Positions 1-9,251 of a DNA stretch of 16,335 bases are shown here, piece by piece. Each line of letters begins with the position of its first letter. The first letter of the stretch is position 1. The translations under genes and the position numbers were made by a program. This DNA is from Alphaproteobacteria bacterium. GTDB taxonomy: Bacteria; Pseudomonadota; Alphaproteobacteria; RS24. The notes below the pieces were generated by a model, which was not told where the DNA came from, did no database searches, and was given only the letters and a program-made list of their open reading frames with translations. The stretch is from the NCBI GenBank assembly GCA_015163825.1, contig JAAOIL010000136.1, positions 1-16,335 of the forward strand. The letters are read 5' to 3'.

Positions 1-835
1 CCATAAAAGAGCGCGCTAATGTTGGACCACACTCTAATAGAGCCGCATTGACATTATGATTGGCGGCTAGGTCTTTTAAGACGACTTCGGGGCTGGCGGT
101 GCTATGCAAAGCACGAGCGGATAATTTTGTATCACTTAAATCAATCGGGTCTTTCGTCATCACAACGGGCAAGGGCGAGAGGTGCGCCATACCTGATAGG
201 CGGCAATCAAGCGAGGGATTGTCAGCAATTAATGTGCCAGAGCCTGTTATAATCGCATCGTGTTGCGCCCGTAATAAATGCCCATAACGCCTTGCTATGC
301 CGCCTGTTATCCAAGTGGATTGCCCTTCGGGGGTGCGCATAAAACCATTTTTACTCATCGCTAGTTTTAGGGTTAATGATGCCCTACCCTTTTTTATGCG
401 GGTCAGGAAACCGATATTTATGCGAGCCGCCTCTTCTGCGCCACAGCCTTTATGCACTTTTATATTTGCCGCTTGTAAGGCTGCTGCCCCTGCCCCCGCC
501 ACACGAGGGTCTGGGTCATCAATCGCATAAAACACCCGCGCAATTTTTGCGTCTATCAGGGCTTGCGAACAAGGCGGGGTTTGTCCGTGATGGGCGCAAG
601 GTTCTAATGTGATATAGGCAGTGCCGCCTTGTGTTTTTGCGGCGGCTTTTGCGAGTGCTTGTGTTTCGGCATGGGGTCTGCCGCCTTGTGCTGTCCAGCC
701 TGTGCCGATTACATTATCTGTCACGTCTGTTATCACACACCCCACAGATGGATTGGGGGCAACACTGCCTAACCCCCGCAACGATAATCGCAAAGCTTGG
801 TGCATTCTGTGTTCGTCTGTTTTGTTTGGTGTCAT
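1..835 (-). CDS. ribD: Bifunctional riboflavin deaminase/reductase RibD (3' end cut by window edge)
   Basis: RibD carries out two steps of cytoplasmic riboflavin synthesis: deamination of the pyrimidine made from GTP, then NADPH-dependent reduction of its ribosyl side chain. I translated 278 codons by hand from the ATG at 835. The N-terminal deaminase domain (about residues 5–145) has the zinc signature HAE at 55–57 and PCAHHGQTPPC at 79–89, so the ligands are His55, Cys80 and Cys89. The reductase domain starts near residue 151 (TLKLAMS 155–161) and reaches ECGPTL at 268–273. Family members are about 360–370 residues, so roughly 90 C-terminal residues lie outside the window. A GTG two codons upstream is a possible alternative start, and an in-frame TAG lies just before that. 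It follows nrdR by 34 nt on the same strand, the usual alphaproteobacterial order. Confidence 0.95.
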   Translation of the reverse strand, partial: MTPNKTDEHRMHQALRLSLRGLGSVAPNPSVGCVITDVTDNVIGTGWTAQGGRPHAETQALAKAAAKTQGGTAYITLEPCAHHGQTPPCSQALIDAKIARVFYAIDDPDPRVAGAGAAALQAANIKVHKGCGAEEAARINIGFLTRIKKGRASLTLKLAMSKNGFMRTPEGQSTWITGGIARRYGHLLRAQHDAIITGSGTLIADNPSLDCRLSGMAHLSPLPVVMTKDPIDLSDTKLSARALHSTASPEVVLKDLAANHNVNAALLECGPTLARSFM

Positions 836-869
836 AATCACGCCCTATGCCTTTATAATGTGGGAAGGC

Positions 870-1334
870 TTAGGTTTCGTTCTCTTCACCTGTCATTTCC
901 CCTAAAAATTCTTCAAAGTCTTTCGCCTCGCGGAAGTTGCGATACACAGACGCAAACCGCACATAAGCGACCTTATCTAAAGCCGAGAGACCCCCCATAA
1001 CAAGTTCCCCCAATATCTTTGCGGCGACTGCTTCTTCGCCTCTGTTTTCTAATTGGCGAACGATACCACTAACCATACGCTCTACCCGCTCGCTTTCAAC
1101 AGGTCGTTTGCGCAGAGCGATTTGCACAGAACGCATAAGCTTATCCCTATCAAAGGGAACACGTCTGCCATCATTTTTGACAATCGTTATCTCTCGCAAT
1201 TGCACACGTTCAAAAGTCGTGAAGCGACCCCCGCAATCCGAGCATTCACGGCGGCGGCGAATAACAGAATTATCCTCTGTCGGGCGGCTATCTTTAACCT
1301 GCGTATCGTTATTCATGCAATAAGGGCAACGCAT
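870..1334 (-). CDS. nrdR: Transcriptional repressor NrdR
   Basis: NrdR represses ribonucleotide reductase operons by sensing ATP/dATP. The 154-residue protein has the full family layout. An N-terminal zinc ribbon has Cys3, Cys6, Cys31 and Cys34 (MRCPYC and [13 protein letters not shown]) and an Arg-rich linker (IRRRRE). An ATP-cone domain runs from about residue 49 to 139, beginning with [16 protein letters not shown]. Length matches the family (about 150–160). The ATG at 1334 has an AGGA Shine–Dalgarno 6 nt upstream (1341–1344) that overlaps the glyA stop codon, so translation is probably coupled to glyA. I did not find a nearby NrdR-box palindrome, and no nrd gene is in the window, so its targets lie elsewhere. 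Confidence 0.97.
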   Translation of the reverse strand: MRCPYCMNNDTQVKDSRPTEDNSVIRRRRECSDCGGRFTTFERVQLREITIVKNDGRRVPFDRDKLMRSVQIALRKRPVESERVERMVSGIVRQLENRGEEAVAAKILGELVMGGLSALDKVAYVRFASVYRNFREAKDFEEFLGEMTGEENET

Positions 1335-1342
1335 AATTTATC

Positions 1343-2596
1343 CTAATATATAGGGTGGCGATTACACAAGGCTTCCACCTGTGACCGCACTCGTGTTTGC
1401 GTTTCTGGCGTGGGGTCGGTTAGAATCTCGCCCATCCATTGACCGATTTGCGTAAACGCCGCCTCCCCAAAGCCACGTGTTGTCGCTGCTGGTGTGCCGA
1501 GCCGAACCCCCGAAGTGATTGTTGGCGGTTGGGGATCAAACGGAATACCATTTTTATTGCAAGTCATGCCGACATTTTCTAGGGTAACCTCAGCAATATC
1601 GCCTGTTAGATTTTTCGGGCGCAAGTCTAGCAGCACCAAATGATTATCCGTGCCACCCGATACAATATCAAACCCTTGCGTCAATAGACTATCCGATAAG
1701 GCTTTGGCATTTTTGACGACACGCACAATATAGTCTTTATAATCTGGTTGCAAGGCTTCCTCAAAAGCGACCGCCTTCGCCGCTATGACATGCATGAGAG
1801 GACCACCCTGAATACCCGGAAATATCGCTGAATTAAACTTTTTACCCAATGCTTCATCATTTGAAAGAATGAGACCACCACGCGGACCTCGCAATGTTTT
1901 ATGGGTTGTGCTGGTGACCGCATGGGCATGCGGCAACGGACTAGGGTGTTGCCCCCCCGCCACCAGACCCGCAATATGCGCCATATCCACCATCAAATAA
2001 GCCCCGACACTATCGGCTATTGCGCGGAAGCGTTTGAAATCTATCACACGCGGATAAGCCGACCCCCCCGCTATAATCATTTTTGGTTTGTGCTCGCCAG
2101 CGAGGCTCTCTATCTCGTCATAATCTATGTGGCAATCTTGAGGGCGCACCCCATACTGCACCGCATTAAACCACTTGCCCGACTGATTAGGAGGCGCCCC
2201 ATGTGTGAGGTGCCCCCCTGCATCTAGGCTCATACCTAAAATCGTGTCGTTGGGCTGGAGCAACGCCATCATCACCGCCTGATTCGCTTGCGACCCAGAA
2301 TTCGGCTGGACATTCGCATAAGCACAATCAAATATCTGCTTTACTCTGTCTATCGCTAGGTTTTCTACGACATCCATATACTCGCACCCGCCATAGTAAC
2401 GTTTGCCGGGATACCCTTCTGCATATTTGTTCGTCATAACCGAACCCTGCGCCTCCAGCACCGCACGAGAAACGATATTCTCTGATGCGATTAACTCTAT
2501 CTGGTTGCGCTGACGGCTCGTCTCATCGGCAATAGCAGACGCTACCGCACTATCAACCTTGCTGACATTATCGCTGAAAAATCCCGAAACGCTCAT
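1343..2596 (-). CDS. glyA: Serine hydroxymethyltransferase
   Basis: GlyA is a cytoplasmic PLP enzyme that interconverts serine and glycine with tetrahydrofolate, supplying one-carbon units. The 417-residue length is normal. Visible family motifs include the N-terminal [11 protein letters not shown] (33–43), [15 protein letters not shown] (56–70), HLTHG (129–133) and [13 protein letters not shown] (203–215). The PLP-binding segment is [14 protein letters not shown], with the Schiff-base lysine at Lys233. The C-terminal SGVRLGTPA also fits. The ATG at 2596 is set by an excellent AAGGAG Shine–Dalgarno at the ideal distance. It is the first gene of the glyA–nrdR–ribD set, with 8 nt to nrdR, and is probably transcribed from the divergent intergenic region upstream. 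Confidence 0.98.
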   Translation of the reverse strand: MSVSGFFSDNVSKVDSAVASAIADETSRQRNQIELIASENIVSRAVLEAQGSVMTNKYAEGYPGKRYYGGCEYMDVVENLAIDRVKQIFDCAYANVQPNSGSQANQAVMMALLQPNDTILGMSLDAGGHLTHGAPPNQSGKWFNAVQYGVRPQDCHIDYDEIESLAGEHKPKMIIAGGSAYPRVIDFKRFRAIADSVGAYLMVDMAHIAGLVAGGQHPSPLPHAHAVTSTTHKTLRGPRGGLILSNDEALGKKFNSAIFPGIQGGPLMHVIAAKAVAFEEALQPDYKDYIVRVVKNAKALSDSLLTQGFDIVSGGTDNHLVLLDLRPKNLTGDIAEVTLENVGMTCNKNGIPFDPQPPTITSGVRLGTPAATTRGFGEAAFTQIGQWMGEILTDPTPETQTRVRSQVEALCNRHPIY

Positions 2597-2705
2597 TGCC
2601 TATCTCCTTTTTTGAAGCGACTCACATCTAGCACAAATAACGCCTCATTAGAAGGGGGCAGATGCGACTCTTGCGCTTTGGACGGAGTCTGCTAGTATAA
2701 AGCCA
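2597..2705. promoter_or_regulatory. Divergent intergenic region, glyA / DUF1295–hemB
   Basis: This 109-bp gap is the longest non-coding stretch in the window and must hold promoters for both directions. On the plus strand TTGCGC (2671–2676) and TAGTAT (2693–2698) lie 16 bp apart, a plausible -35/-10 pair for the DUF1295–hemB transcript. TATAAA at 2696–2701 is an alternative -10. The heptamer GCGACTC occurs twice (2617–2623 and 2664–2670), and an inverted copy, GAGTC, lies at 2685–2689 next to the putative -10, which could form an operator. No convincing glyA -35/-10 pair was seen. Promoter assignments are by eye only. Confidence 0.4.
2604..2609 (-). promoter_or_regulatory. Ribosome binding site of glyA
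   Basis: On the minus strand the sequence reads AAGGAG, ending 7 nt before the glyA ATG. It is one of the strongest Shine–Dalgarno sequences in the window. It fixes the glyA start and implies high translation. Confidence 0.85.
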
Positions 2706-4984
<2,279 letters not shown>

Positions 4985-5036
4985 AGATTATATATGCCCT
5001 AAAGAAGCGGTTTAATCTAGGGTATAAGCGAATAAA
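4985..5036. promoter_or_regulatory. Short divergent promoter region, flavin reductase / permease operon
   Basis: Only 52 bp separate two divergent starts, so both promoters must overlap one another or extend into coding sequence. An inverted repeat, CCCTA (4997–5001) and TAGGG (5018–5022), is flanked on both outer sides by TATA and could be an operator. TATAAG at 5023–5028 is a -10-like hexamer for the permease. TATAAT on the minus strand (4992–4987) is a perfect -10 sequence, but it lies only 2 nt from the flavin-reductase ATG. Neither has a good -35. All of this is by-eye inference. Confidence 0.35.
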
Positions 5037-6887
5037 GTGATAAAAGACATAAATATGATAAATGATATTCATATTTGGGTTAGCCTCGCCATCGTTGTGC
5101 TGGCAATGATATTATATGCCTCAGAGCGACTGGCGATGGAGGTCAGTTCCCTATTGATATTGGTTCTGTTGCTGATATTTTTTTCGCTCATGCCATTGGT
5201 TAATGAAAGCGGTGTGCTTTTGTTTGCGCCGCAAGATATTTTGGCAGGCTTTGGCAACCCCGCCCTCTTGACGATTATGGCATTGCTGGTGATAGCGCAG
5301 GGGATGTTTCAATCGGGGGCATTTGATAAGCCGATTGATTATATAAACAAATTAGCCGTTGGCTCTACTTTATTAGCCGTTGTCGTTGTCGTGGTGGCGG
5401 CGGCAATTGCTAGTGCCTTTTTGAATAATACCCCTGTGGTTTTACTCGCCATACCTATTCTTATTGCGGTGGCGGCACGGCAGAAAATATCGTCCTCGCC
5501 GATGCTTATGGGCTTGAATTATATGGTCGTGCTGGGCGGTAATCTAACTTTGCTGGGGTCTTCTACGAATTTGCTGGTGGCAGATTCTGCCGCGCGCATT
5601 GGCGCACCCCCATTTAAGTTTTTCACACCGACATTATTGGGCTTGCTGTTGTTATGTGTCGGGGGGCTTTATGTCTTCTTTATTATGCCGCGTCTATTGC
5701 GGCGCAATCCGTATAGCGAACAACAAGAAACCCCTGAATCAGGGCGACAATATATCATGGAAATACGTTTGCGCCCCGACAGCCCTCTGGTTGGGGCAAA
5801 CACACAAGCCGGCTTTTTACCTGCCTTGCACGGTATGACATTGCAAATGATAGAACGCGGCACATCACAAATGCTGCCCCCCTTTGATGATTACACTTTA
5901 AGGGTGGGGGATAAATTATTCATCGCCGCCACGCGTCAAGAAATCGCCGATGCCCTTGCCGATAAAAATCATCCTTTGCATACGCAGATATTACCCCTCG
6001 TGCCCACGACAGATTCAGGCGATGACAAAGGCGATATGGTATTGGCGGAACTTGTTGTAGCACCCGGCTCTCGTATGGCGGGGCGCGGGGTTTATCAAAC
6101 AGGATTTATCCATCTGACCGATTGCTTTATTCTCGGCGTGCAGAGGCGATCGCATATGGTGCGGCAAATGCTCGGGGAGATTCGCCTAGAAGAAGGGGAT
6201 ATTCTGCTCGTCATCGGGCAGCAATCCAACATAGATGGCTTGCCAAACCAAACCGATGCGCTGTTGATGCAATGGTCGGCACGAGAACTGCCGCAACTTA
6301 AAAATGCCAATCGGGCGCGGCTGATATTCGGGGCGACCGTTCTTATTTCTGCGACAGGCACATTACCGATTGTCGTGGCAAGTCTGGCGGGGGCGTGTGC
6401 GATGGTCGCCAGTGGTGTGCTTAATGTCCGCCAAGCCGTGCGTGGCTTTGATTTACGCATATTCCTCGTTATCGCCGCCGCTTTGGGTATGGCGAACGCC
6501 TTGTTTATTACAGGGGGTGCTACCCTTATCACCACTGGCTTCCTGACCGCTATGGAAGGCGCTAGCCCCGCTATCATCTTATCGGCTTTCTTTTTAATAT
6601 GTGCGGTGGTGACCAACATTCTCTCAAATAATGCAACGGCTTTGCTATTTACGCCCCTGGCATTAGGGCTGGCGCAATCTTTGGATGTGCCACCTATGGC
6701 TTTCTTATTGGCAGTTATATTCGCCGCCAATTCTGGCTTTGCGACACCCATCGCCTATCAAACAAATCTGCTGGTGATGACACCCGGCAATTTCCGCTTC
6801 GCAGATTTTATGAAGGCGGGGATTCCCCTCATCATTATTATCTGGCTGACATATTCTTTTGTGGCACCCCTCTATTTTGGATTTTAA
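5037..6887 (+). CDS. SLC13/DASS-type permease with two RCK_C (TrkA-C) domains
   Basis: This is an inner-membrane ion-coupled transporter of the SLC13 / ArsB-NhaD ion-transporter superfamily, subgroup with cytoplasmic RCK_C domains. The 616 residues split into an N-terminal membrane half (12–220), a soluble insert with two RCK_C-like repeats (about 239–305 and 334–400, the second ending GDILLVIG), and a C-terminal membrane half (425–616). Hairpin motifs are NNTPVV (130–135) with GSSTNLL (174–180), and SNNATA (530–535) with TPIAYQTNLLV (570–580); these hold the ion and substrate sites in relatives. Substrate is not predictable: sulfate, dicarboxylates and other anions are all known. The start may be GTG 5037 or ATG 5055, neither with a clear Shine–Dalgarno. 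It heads a probable operon, 3 nt before bpt. Confidence 0.9.
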   Translation: MIKDINMINDIHIWVSLAIVVLAMILYASERLAMEVSSLLILVLLLIFFSLMPLVNESGVLLFAPQDILAGFGNPALLTIMALLVIAQGMFQSGAFDKPIDYINKLAVGSTLLAVVVVVVAAAIASAFLNNTPVVLLAIPILIAVAARQKISSSPMLMGLNYMVVLGGNLTLLGSSTNLLVADSAARIGAPPFKFFTPTLLGLLLLCVGGLYVFFIMPRLLRRNPYSEQQETPESGRQYIMEIRLRPDSPLVGANTQAGFLPALHGMTLQMIERGTSQMLPPFDDYTLRVGDKLFIAATRQEIADALADKNHPLHTQILPLVPTTDSGDDKGDMVLAELVVAPGSRMAGRGVYQTGFIHLTDCFILGVQRRSHMVRQMLGEIRLEEGDILLVIGQQSNIDGLPNQTDALLMQWSARELPQLKNANRARLIFGATVLISATGTLPIVVASLAGACAMVASGVLNVRQAVRGFDLRIFLVIAAALGMANALFITGGATLITTGFLTAMEGASPAIILSAFFLICAVVTNILSNNATALLFTPLALGLAQSLDVPPMAFLLAVIFAANSGFATPIAYQTNLLVMTPGNFRFADFMKAGIPLIIIIWLTYSFVAPLYFGF

Positions 6888-6890
6888 CTG

Positions 6891-7610
6891 ATGAACCAGC
6901 AAAGCAAAATAACGATGCCGACTTTCTTTTTAAGTGCCCCTGCGCCCTGCCCCTATCTAGCCAATAAGCAAGAGCGCAAACTATTCAGTGTGTTATCAGG
7001 GGCGGGGGCAGATGCTATCCATAATAGCCTGACACATTCGGGGTTTAGACGTTCGCAAAATATCGTTTATCGTCCGGCTTGCGAGGCGTGTAAGGCTTGT
7101 CAATCTGTAAGGATTGTGGCGCGGGATTATCAACAAACAAAAAGCGATAAGCGTATTATAAATCGCAATGCCGAGGTCGTGGCGACACATCACGCCCCAC
7201 AAGCAACGGATGAACAATTTACGCTGTTATCGCGCTACCTAAACTCTCGCCATGCCCAAGGCAGTATGACGACAATGACCCGCAAAGACTACACCGCTAT
7301 GGTGCAAGATAGCGATGTGGATACTTACCTCATAGAATATCGCCGCGAGGGCAAACTGGTCGCTTGCCTGTTGGGGGATAGAATGTATGACGGCTTCTCT
7401 CTCGTCTATTCCTTCTATACGCCCGATGCGCCGCAAGATAGTCTGGGGAATTATATGATATTGGAGCATATCAAGCGCGCAACACAAGCCCAATTGCCAT
7501 ATCTCTATCTTGGTTATCTCGTTGAAAATTGCCAGAAGATGGCGTATAAAAAGCGATTCCAGCCTTTGCAATCTTTAACGCAAGAAGGCTGGCTAGATTA
7601 CGAAACATGA
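6891..7610 (+). CDS. bpt: Aspartate/glutamate leucyltransferase (aminoacyl-tRNA-protein transferase)
   Basis: Bpt moves leucine from Leu-tRNA to proteins with N-terminal Asp or Glu, marking them for ClpAP degradation in the N-degron pathway; it is cytoplasmic. The 239-residue length fits. The N-terminal ATE domain has CPYL (20–23), an ERKLF segment, GFRRSQNIVYRPAC (51–64) and the cysteine cluster Cys64, Cys67, Cys70. The C-terminal GNAT-like domain has YSFYTPD, SLGNYMILEHI, YLYLGYLVENCQKMAYK and KRFQP. Bacterial sequences like this are of the Bpt (leucyl) rather than the eukaryotic arginyl class; that choice is from family knowledge, not proven here. It starts 3 nt after the permease stop with only a weak GGAT upstream. 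Its own stop overlaps the dctP ribosome binding site. Confidence 0.93.
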   Translation: MNQQSKITMPTFFLSAPAPCPYLANKQERKLFSVLSGAGADAIHNSLTHSGFRRSQNIVYRPACEACKACQSVRIVARDYQQTKSDKRIINRNAEVVATHHAPQATDEQFTLLSRYLNSRHAQGSMTTMTRKDYTAMVQDSDVDTYLIEYRREGKLVACLLGDRMYDGFSLVYSFYTPDAPQDSLGNYMILEHIKRATQAQLPYLYLGYLVENCQKMAYKKRFQPLQSLTQEGWLDYET

Positions 7611-7614
7611 GGAG
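7609..7614 (+). promoter_or_regulatory. Ribosome binding site of dctP overlapping the bpt stop
   Basis: GAGGAG lies 6 nt before the dctP ATG and shares two bases with the bpt TGA. It is strong and well spaced, as expected for an abundant periplasmic protein, and points to cotranscription of bpt with the TRAP genes. Confidence 0.75.
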
Positions 7615-7620
7615 TAGATA

Positions 7621-8742
7621 ATGCCGAAAAAACCCATCGCAAAAAATACGCAAAGACGCAAAGCCCTCAAAACATTAGGCGCAGGGGCTGTAGGTGCCGT
7701 TGGGGTGGCGTGTGCTAGCGCTCTGCCATTGCCGGCTTACGCAAAAGGCATACGCACTTTGAAACTGGTGACAACATGGCCTAAAAACCTACCCGGCATT
7801 GGTAATACACCAGAGATTATCGCCAAAAATATAGAAGATATGAGCGATGGACAATTACGCATAAAAGTTTTTGCAGCAGGAGAACTCGTCCCCGCTTTTG
7901 AAGCCTTTGATGCCGTCGCCACGGGCACAGCCGAAATGTATCATGGCGCAGAATATTATTGGCAGGGTAAATCTGCTGCCTTCAACTTTTTCACGACCGT
8001 ACCCTTTGGTATGTTGCCACAAGAACTAGCGGCTTGGATACATTTTGGGGGCGGACAAGAACTATGGGAAGAACTATCAGCCAAATTTAATATCCGTCCT
8101 TTTCTGGCGGGTAATACTGGTTTGCAAATGGGCGGCTGGTTTAATCGGGAGATTAATTCGGTAGATGATTTTCGCGGTCTCAAAATGCGTATGCCGGGCT
8201 TGGGCGGTGAAGTGATAAGACGATTAGGTGCTGTCGCTGTGGCTCTGCCGGGTGGGGAGATTTTTCCCGCTATGAAAAGCGGGGCGATTGATGCCAGCGA
8301 ATGGAATGGTCCATGGAATGACACCGTCTTTGGTTTTCACCAAGTAGCGGAATATTATTATTGCCCGGGCTTTCACGAGCCGGGGGCGGGGCTATCGTTA
8401 GGCGTGAATCAGGATGTCTATAACGACCTGACCACCGCCCAAAAAACAATGATTAGAGTGGCGGCGCATGCGGAAAATGACCGCACCCTTGCCGCCTATA
8501 ATTACGAGAATGCAAGGTCTTATCAAACTTTGATACATAAACATAAAGTCAAAATCCGCACTTACCCCGATGATGTCGTCCTCGCTTTGCGCGAAAAATC
8601 GCAAGATGTGCTGGCGGAAGTCGCCGCGAAAGACGAACTGACCACAAAGATTTATAAAAGTTTCAAAGCCTTTCAAGATATTTCTTTGCAATGGCGTAGC
8701 AGTGCCGATGATATTTACAATCAGTGGCGCATCAAGACATGA
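7621..8742 (+). CDS. dctP: TRAP transporter solute-binding protein, DctP/TakP type, Tat-exported
   Basis: This is the periplasmic receptor of a TRAP transporter, which captures an organic acid and delivers it to DctQM. The 373-residue precursor begins with a Tat-type signal: Arg12-Arg13 in QRRKALK, a hydrophobic stretch to about residue 37, and a likely cut after AYA (39–41). The mature part matches the TakP subgroup, whose studied members bind 2-oxo acids (Rhodobacter TakP) or lactate with calcium (Thermus). Supporting motifs are YWQGKSAAFNFFTTVPFG, QMGGWFNREI, FRGLKMRMPGLGGEV, GAIDASEWNGPWND and AEYYYCPGFHEPG. The arginine in KMRMPG is the usual carboxylate anchor. A 2-oxo acid or hydroxy acid is therefore the best substrate guess, by analogy. 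Its stop overlaps the dctQ start as ATGA. Confidence 0.93.
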   Translation: MPKKPIAKNTQRRKALKTLGAGAVGAVGVACASALPLPAYAKGIRTLKLVTTWPKNLPGIGNTPEIIAKNIEDMSDGQLRIKVFAAGELVPAFEAFDAVATGTAEMYHGAEYYWQGKSAAFNFFTTVPFGMLPQELAAWIHFGGGQELWEELSAKFNIRPFLAGNTGLQMGGWFNREINSVDDFRGLKMRMPGLGGEVIRRLGAVAVALPGGEIFPAMKSGAIDASEWNGPWNDTVFGFHQVAEYYYCPGFHEPGAGLSLGVNQDVYNDLTTAQKTMIRVAAHAENDRTLAAYNYENARSYQTLIHKHKVKIRTYPDDVVLALREKSQDVLAEVAAKDELTTKIYKSFKAFQDISLQWRSSADDIYNQWRIKT

Positions 8743-9251
8743 TACATATCGCACGCCATATTGCGACCGCTATTGACACAACCAACACCTTTATCGGACG
8801 CAGTGCCGCATGGTTGGTTTTGCTTATGGTGCTTGTACAATTTGGTGTGGTGATTATGCGTTATGTGTTTGGCGAGGGATCTATCATCGCACAAGAAGCG
8901 ATTTTATATATGCACGCAACATTATTTTTAGTGGCGGCTGCCGATACATTATTGCAAGATGCCCATGTCAAGATTGATATTTTCTATGCCCGCCTAGAGG
9001 CGCGGCAACAACACCTCATCAACATTATCGGGTATATATGTTTTGCGATTCCGTTTTGTGTGTTGATATGGGTGGTGTCGTTTGAGTATGTCGCCCTGTC
9101 GTGGAAAGTGCTGGAGGGCTCGCGCGAGACAAGCGGTATTCCCGCCATCTATTTATTGAAGTCGGTCATTTTGATATTCGCTGTGCAACTGGGTTTGCAA
9201 TCTTTCAGCCAAATCATCAAATCCTTTATCGGGTGGCGGCAAAATGTTTGA
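8739..9251 (+). CDS. dctQ: TRAP transporter small permease subunit DctQ
   Basis: DctQ is the small membrane subunit of the TRAP carrier, needed with DctM for Na+-driven uptake. The ATG at 8739 gives 170 residues and forms an ATGA overlap with the dctP stop; a GTG at 8724 would add five residues but lies inside dctP, so I prefer the ATG. Four hydrophobic segments are visible (about 21–43, 53–73, 94–117 and 134–156), the normal DctQ topology. Family signs are QFGVVIMRYVFGEG after helix one and the amphipathic AQEAILYMHATLFLVAAA region. HVKIDIFYARL between helices two and three is typical. The gene overlaps dctM by 8 bp (ATGTTTGA), so both membrane subunits are translationally coupled. Confidence 0.92.
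   Translation: MIHIARHIATAIDTTNTFIGRSAAWLVLLMVLVQFGVVIMRYVFGEGSIIAQEAILYMHATLFLVAAADTLLQDAHVKIDIFYARLEARQQHLINIIGYICFAIPFCVLIWVVSFEYVALSWKVLEGSRETSGIPAIYLLKSVILIFAVQLGLQSFSQIIKSFIGWRQNV

Noticed and set aside
4987..4992. Perfect TATAAT on the minus strand upstream of the flavin reductase
   Set aside because: It ends only 2 nt before the ATG, so normal initiation 6–7 nt downstream would start transcription inside or after the start codon. No good -35 is present and the spacer is simply AT-rich. I kept it only as a note in the region entry.
6095..6751. Long open frame (218 codons) on the minus strand opposite the permease gene
   Set aside because: It lies wholly within a well-supported transporter gene. 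Its translation is rich in Ala, Ile, Arg and Lys without domain motifs, as expected for the antisense of hydrophobic codons.
7956..8324. Open frame (122 codons) on the minus strand opposite dctP
   Set aside because: It is antisense to the conserved receptor core and has Pro/Ser-rich composition without any motif.
8364..8385. GC-rich imperfect stem-loop inside dctP (CCCGGGCT / AGCCGGGG)
   Set aside because: Seven of eight positions pair, but the segment encodes the conserved PGFHEPG motif. Codon constraint explains it and there is no following T-run.
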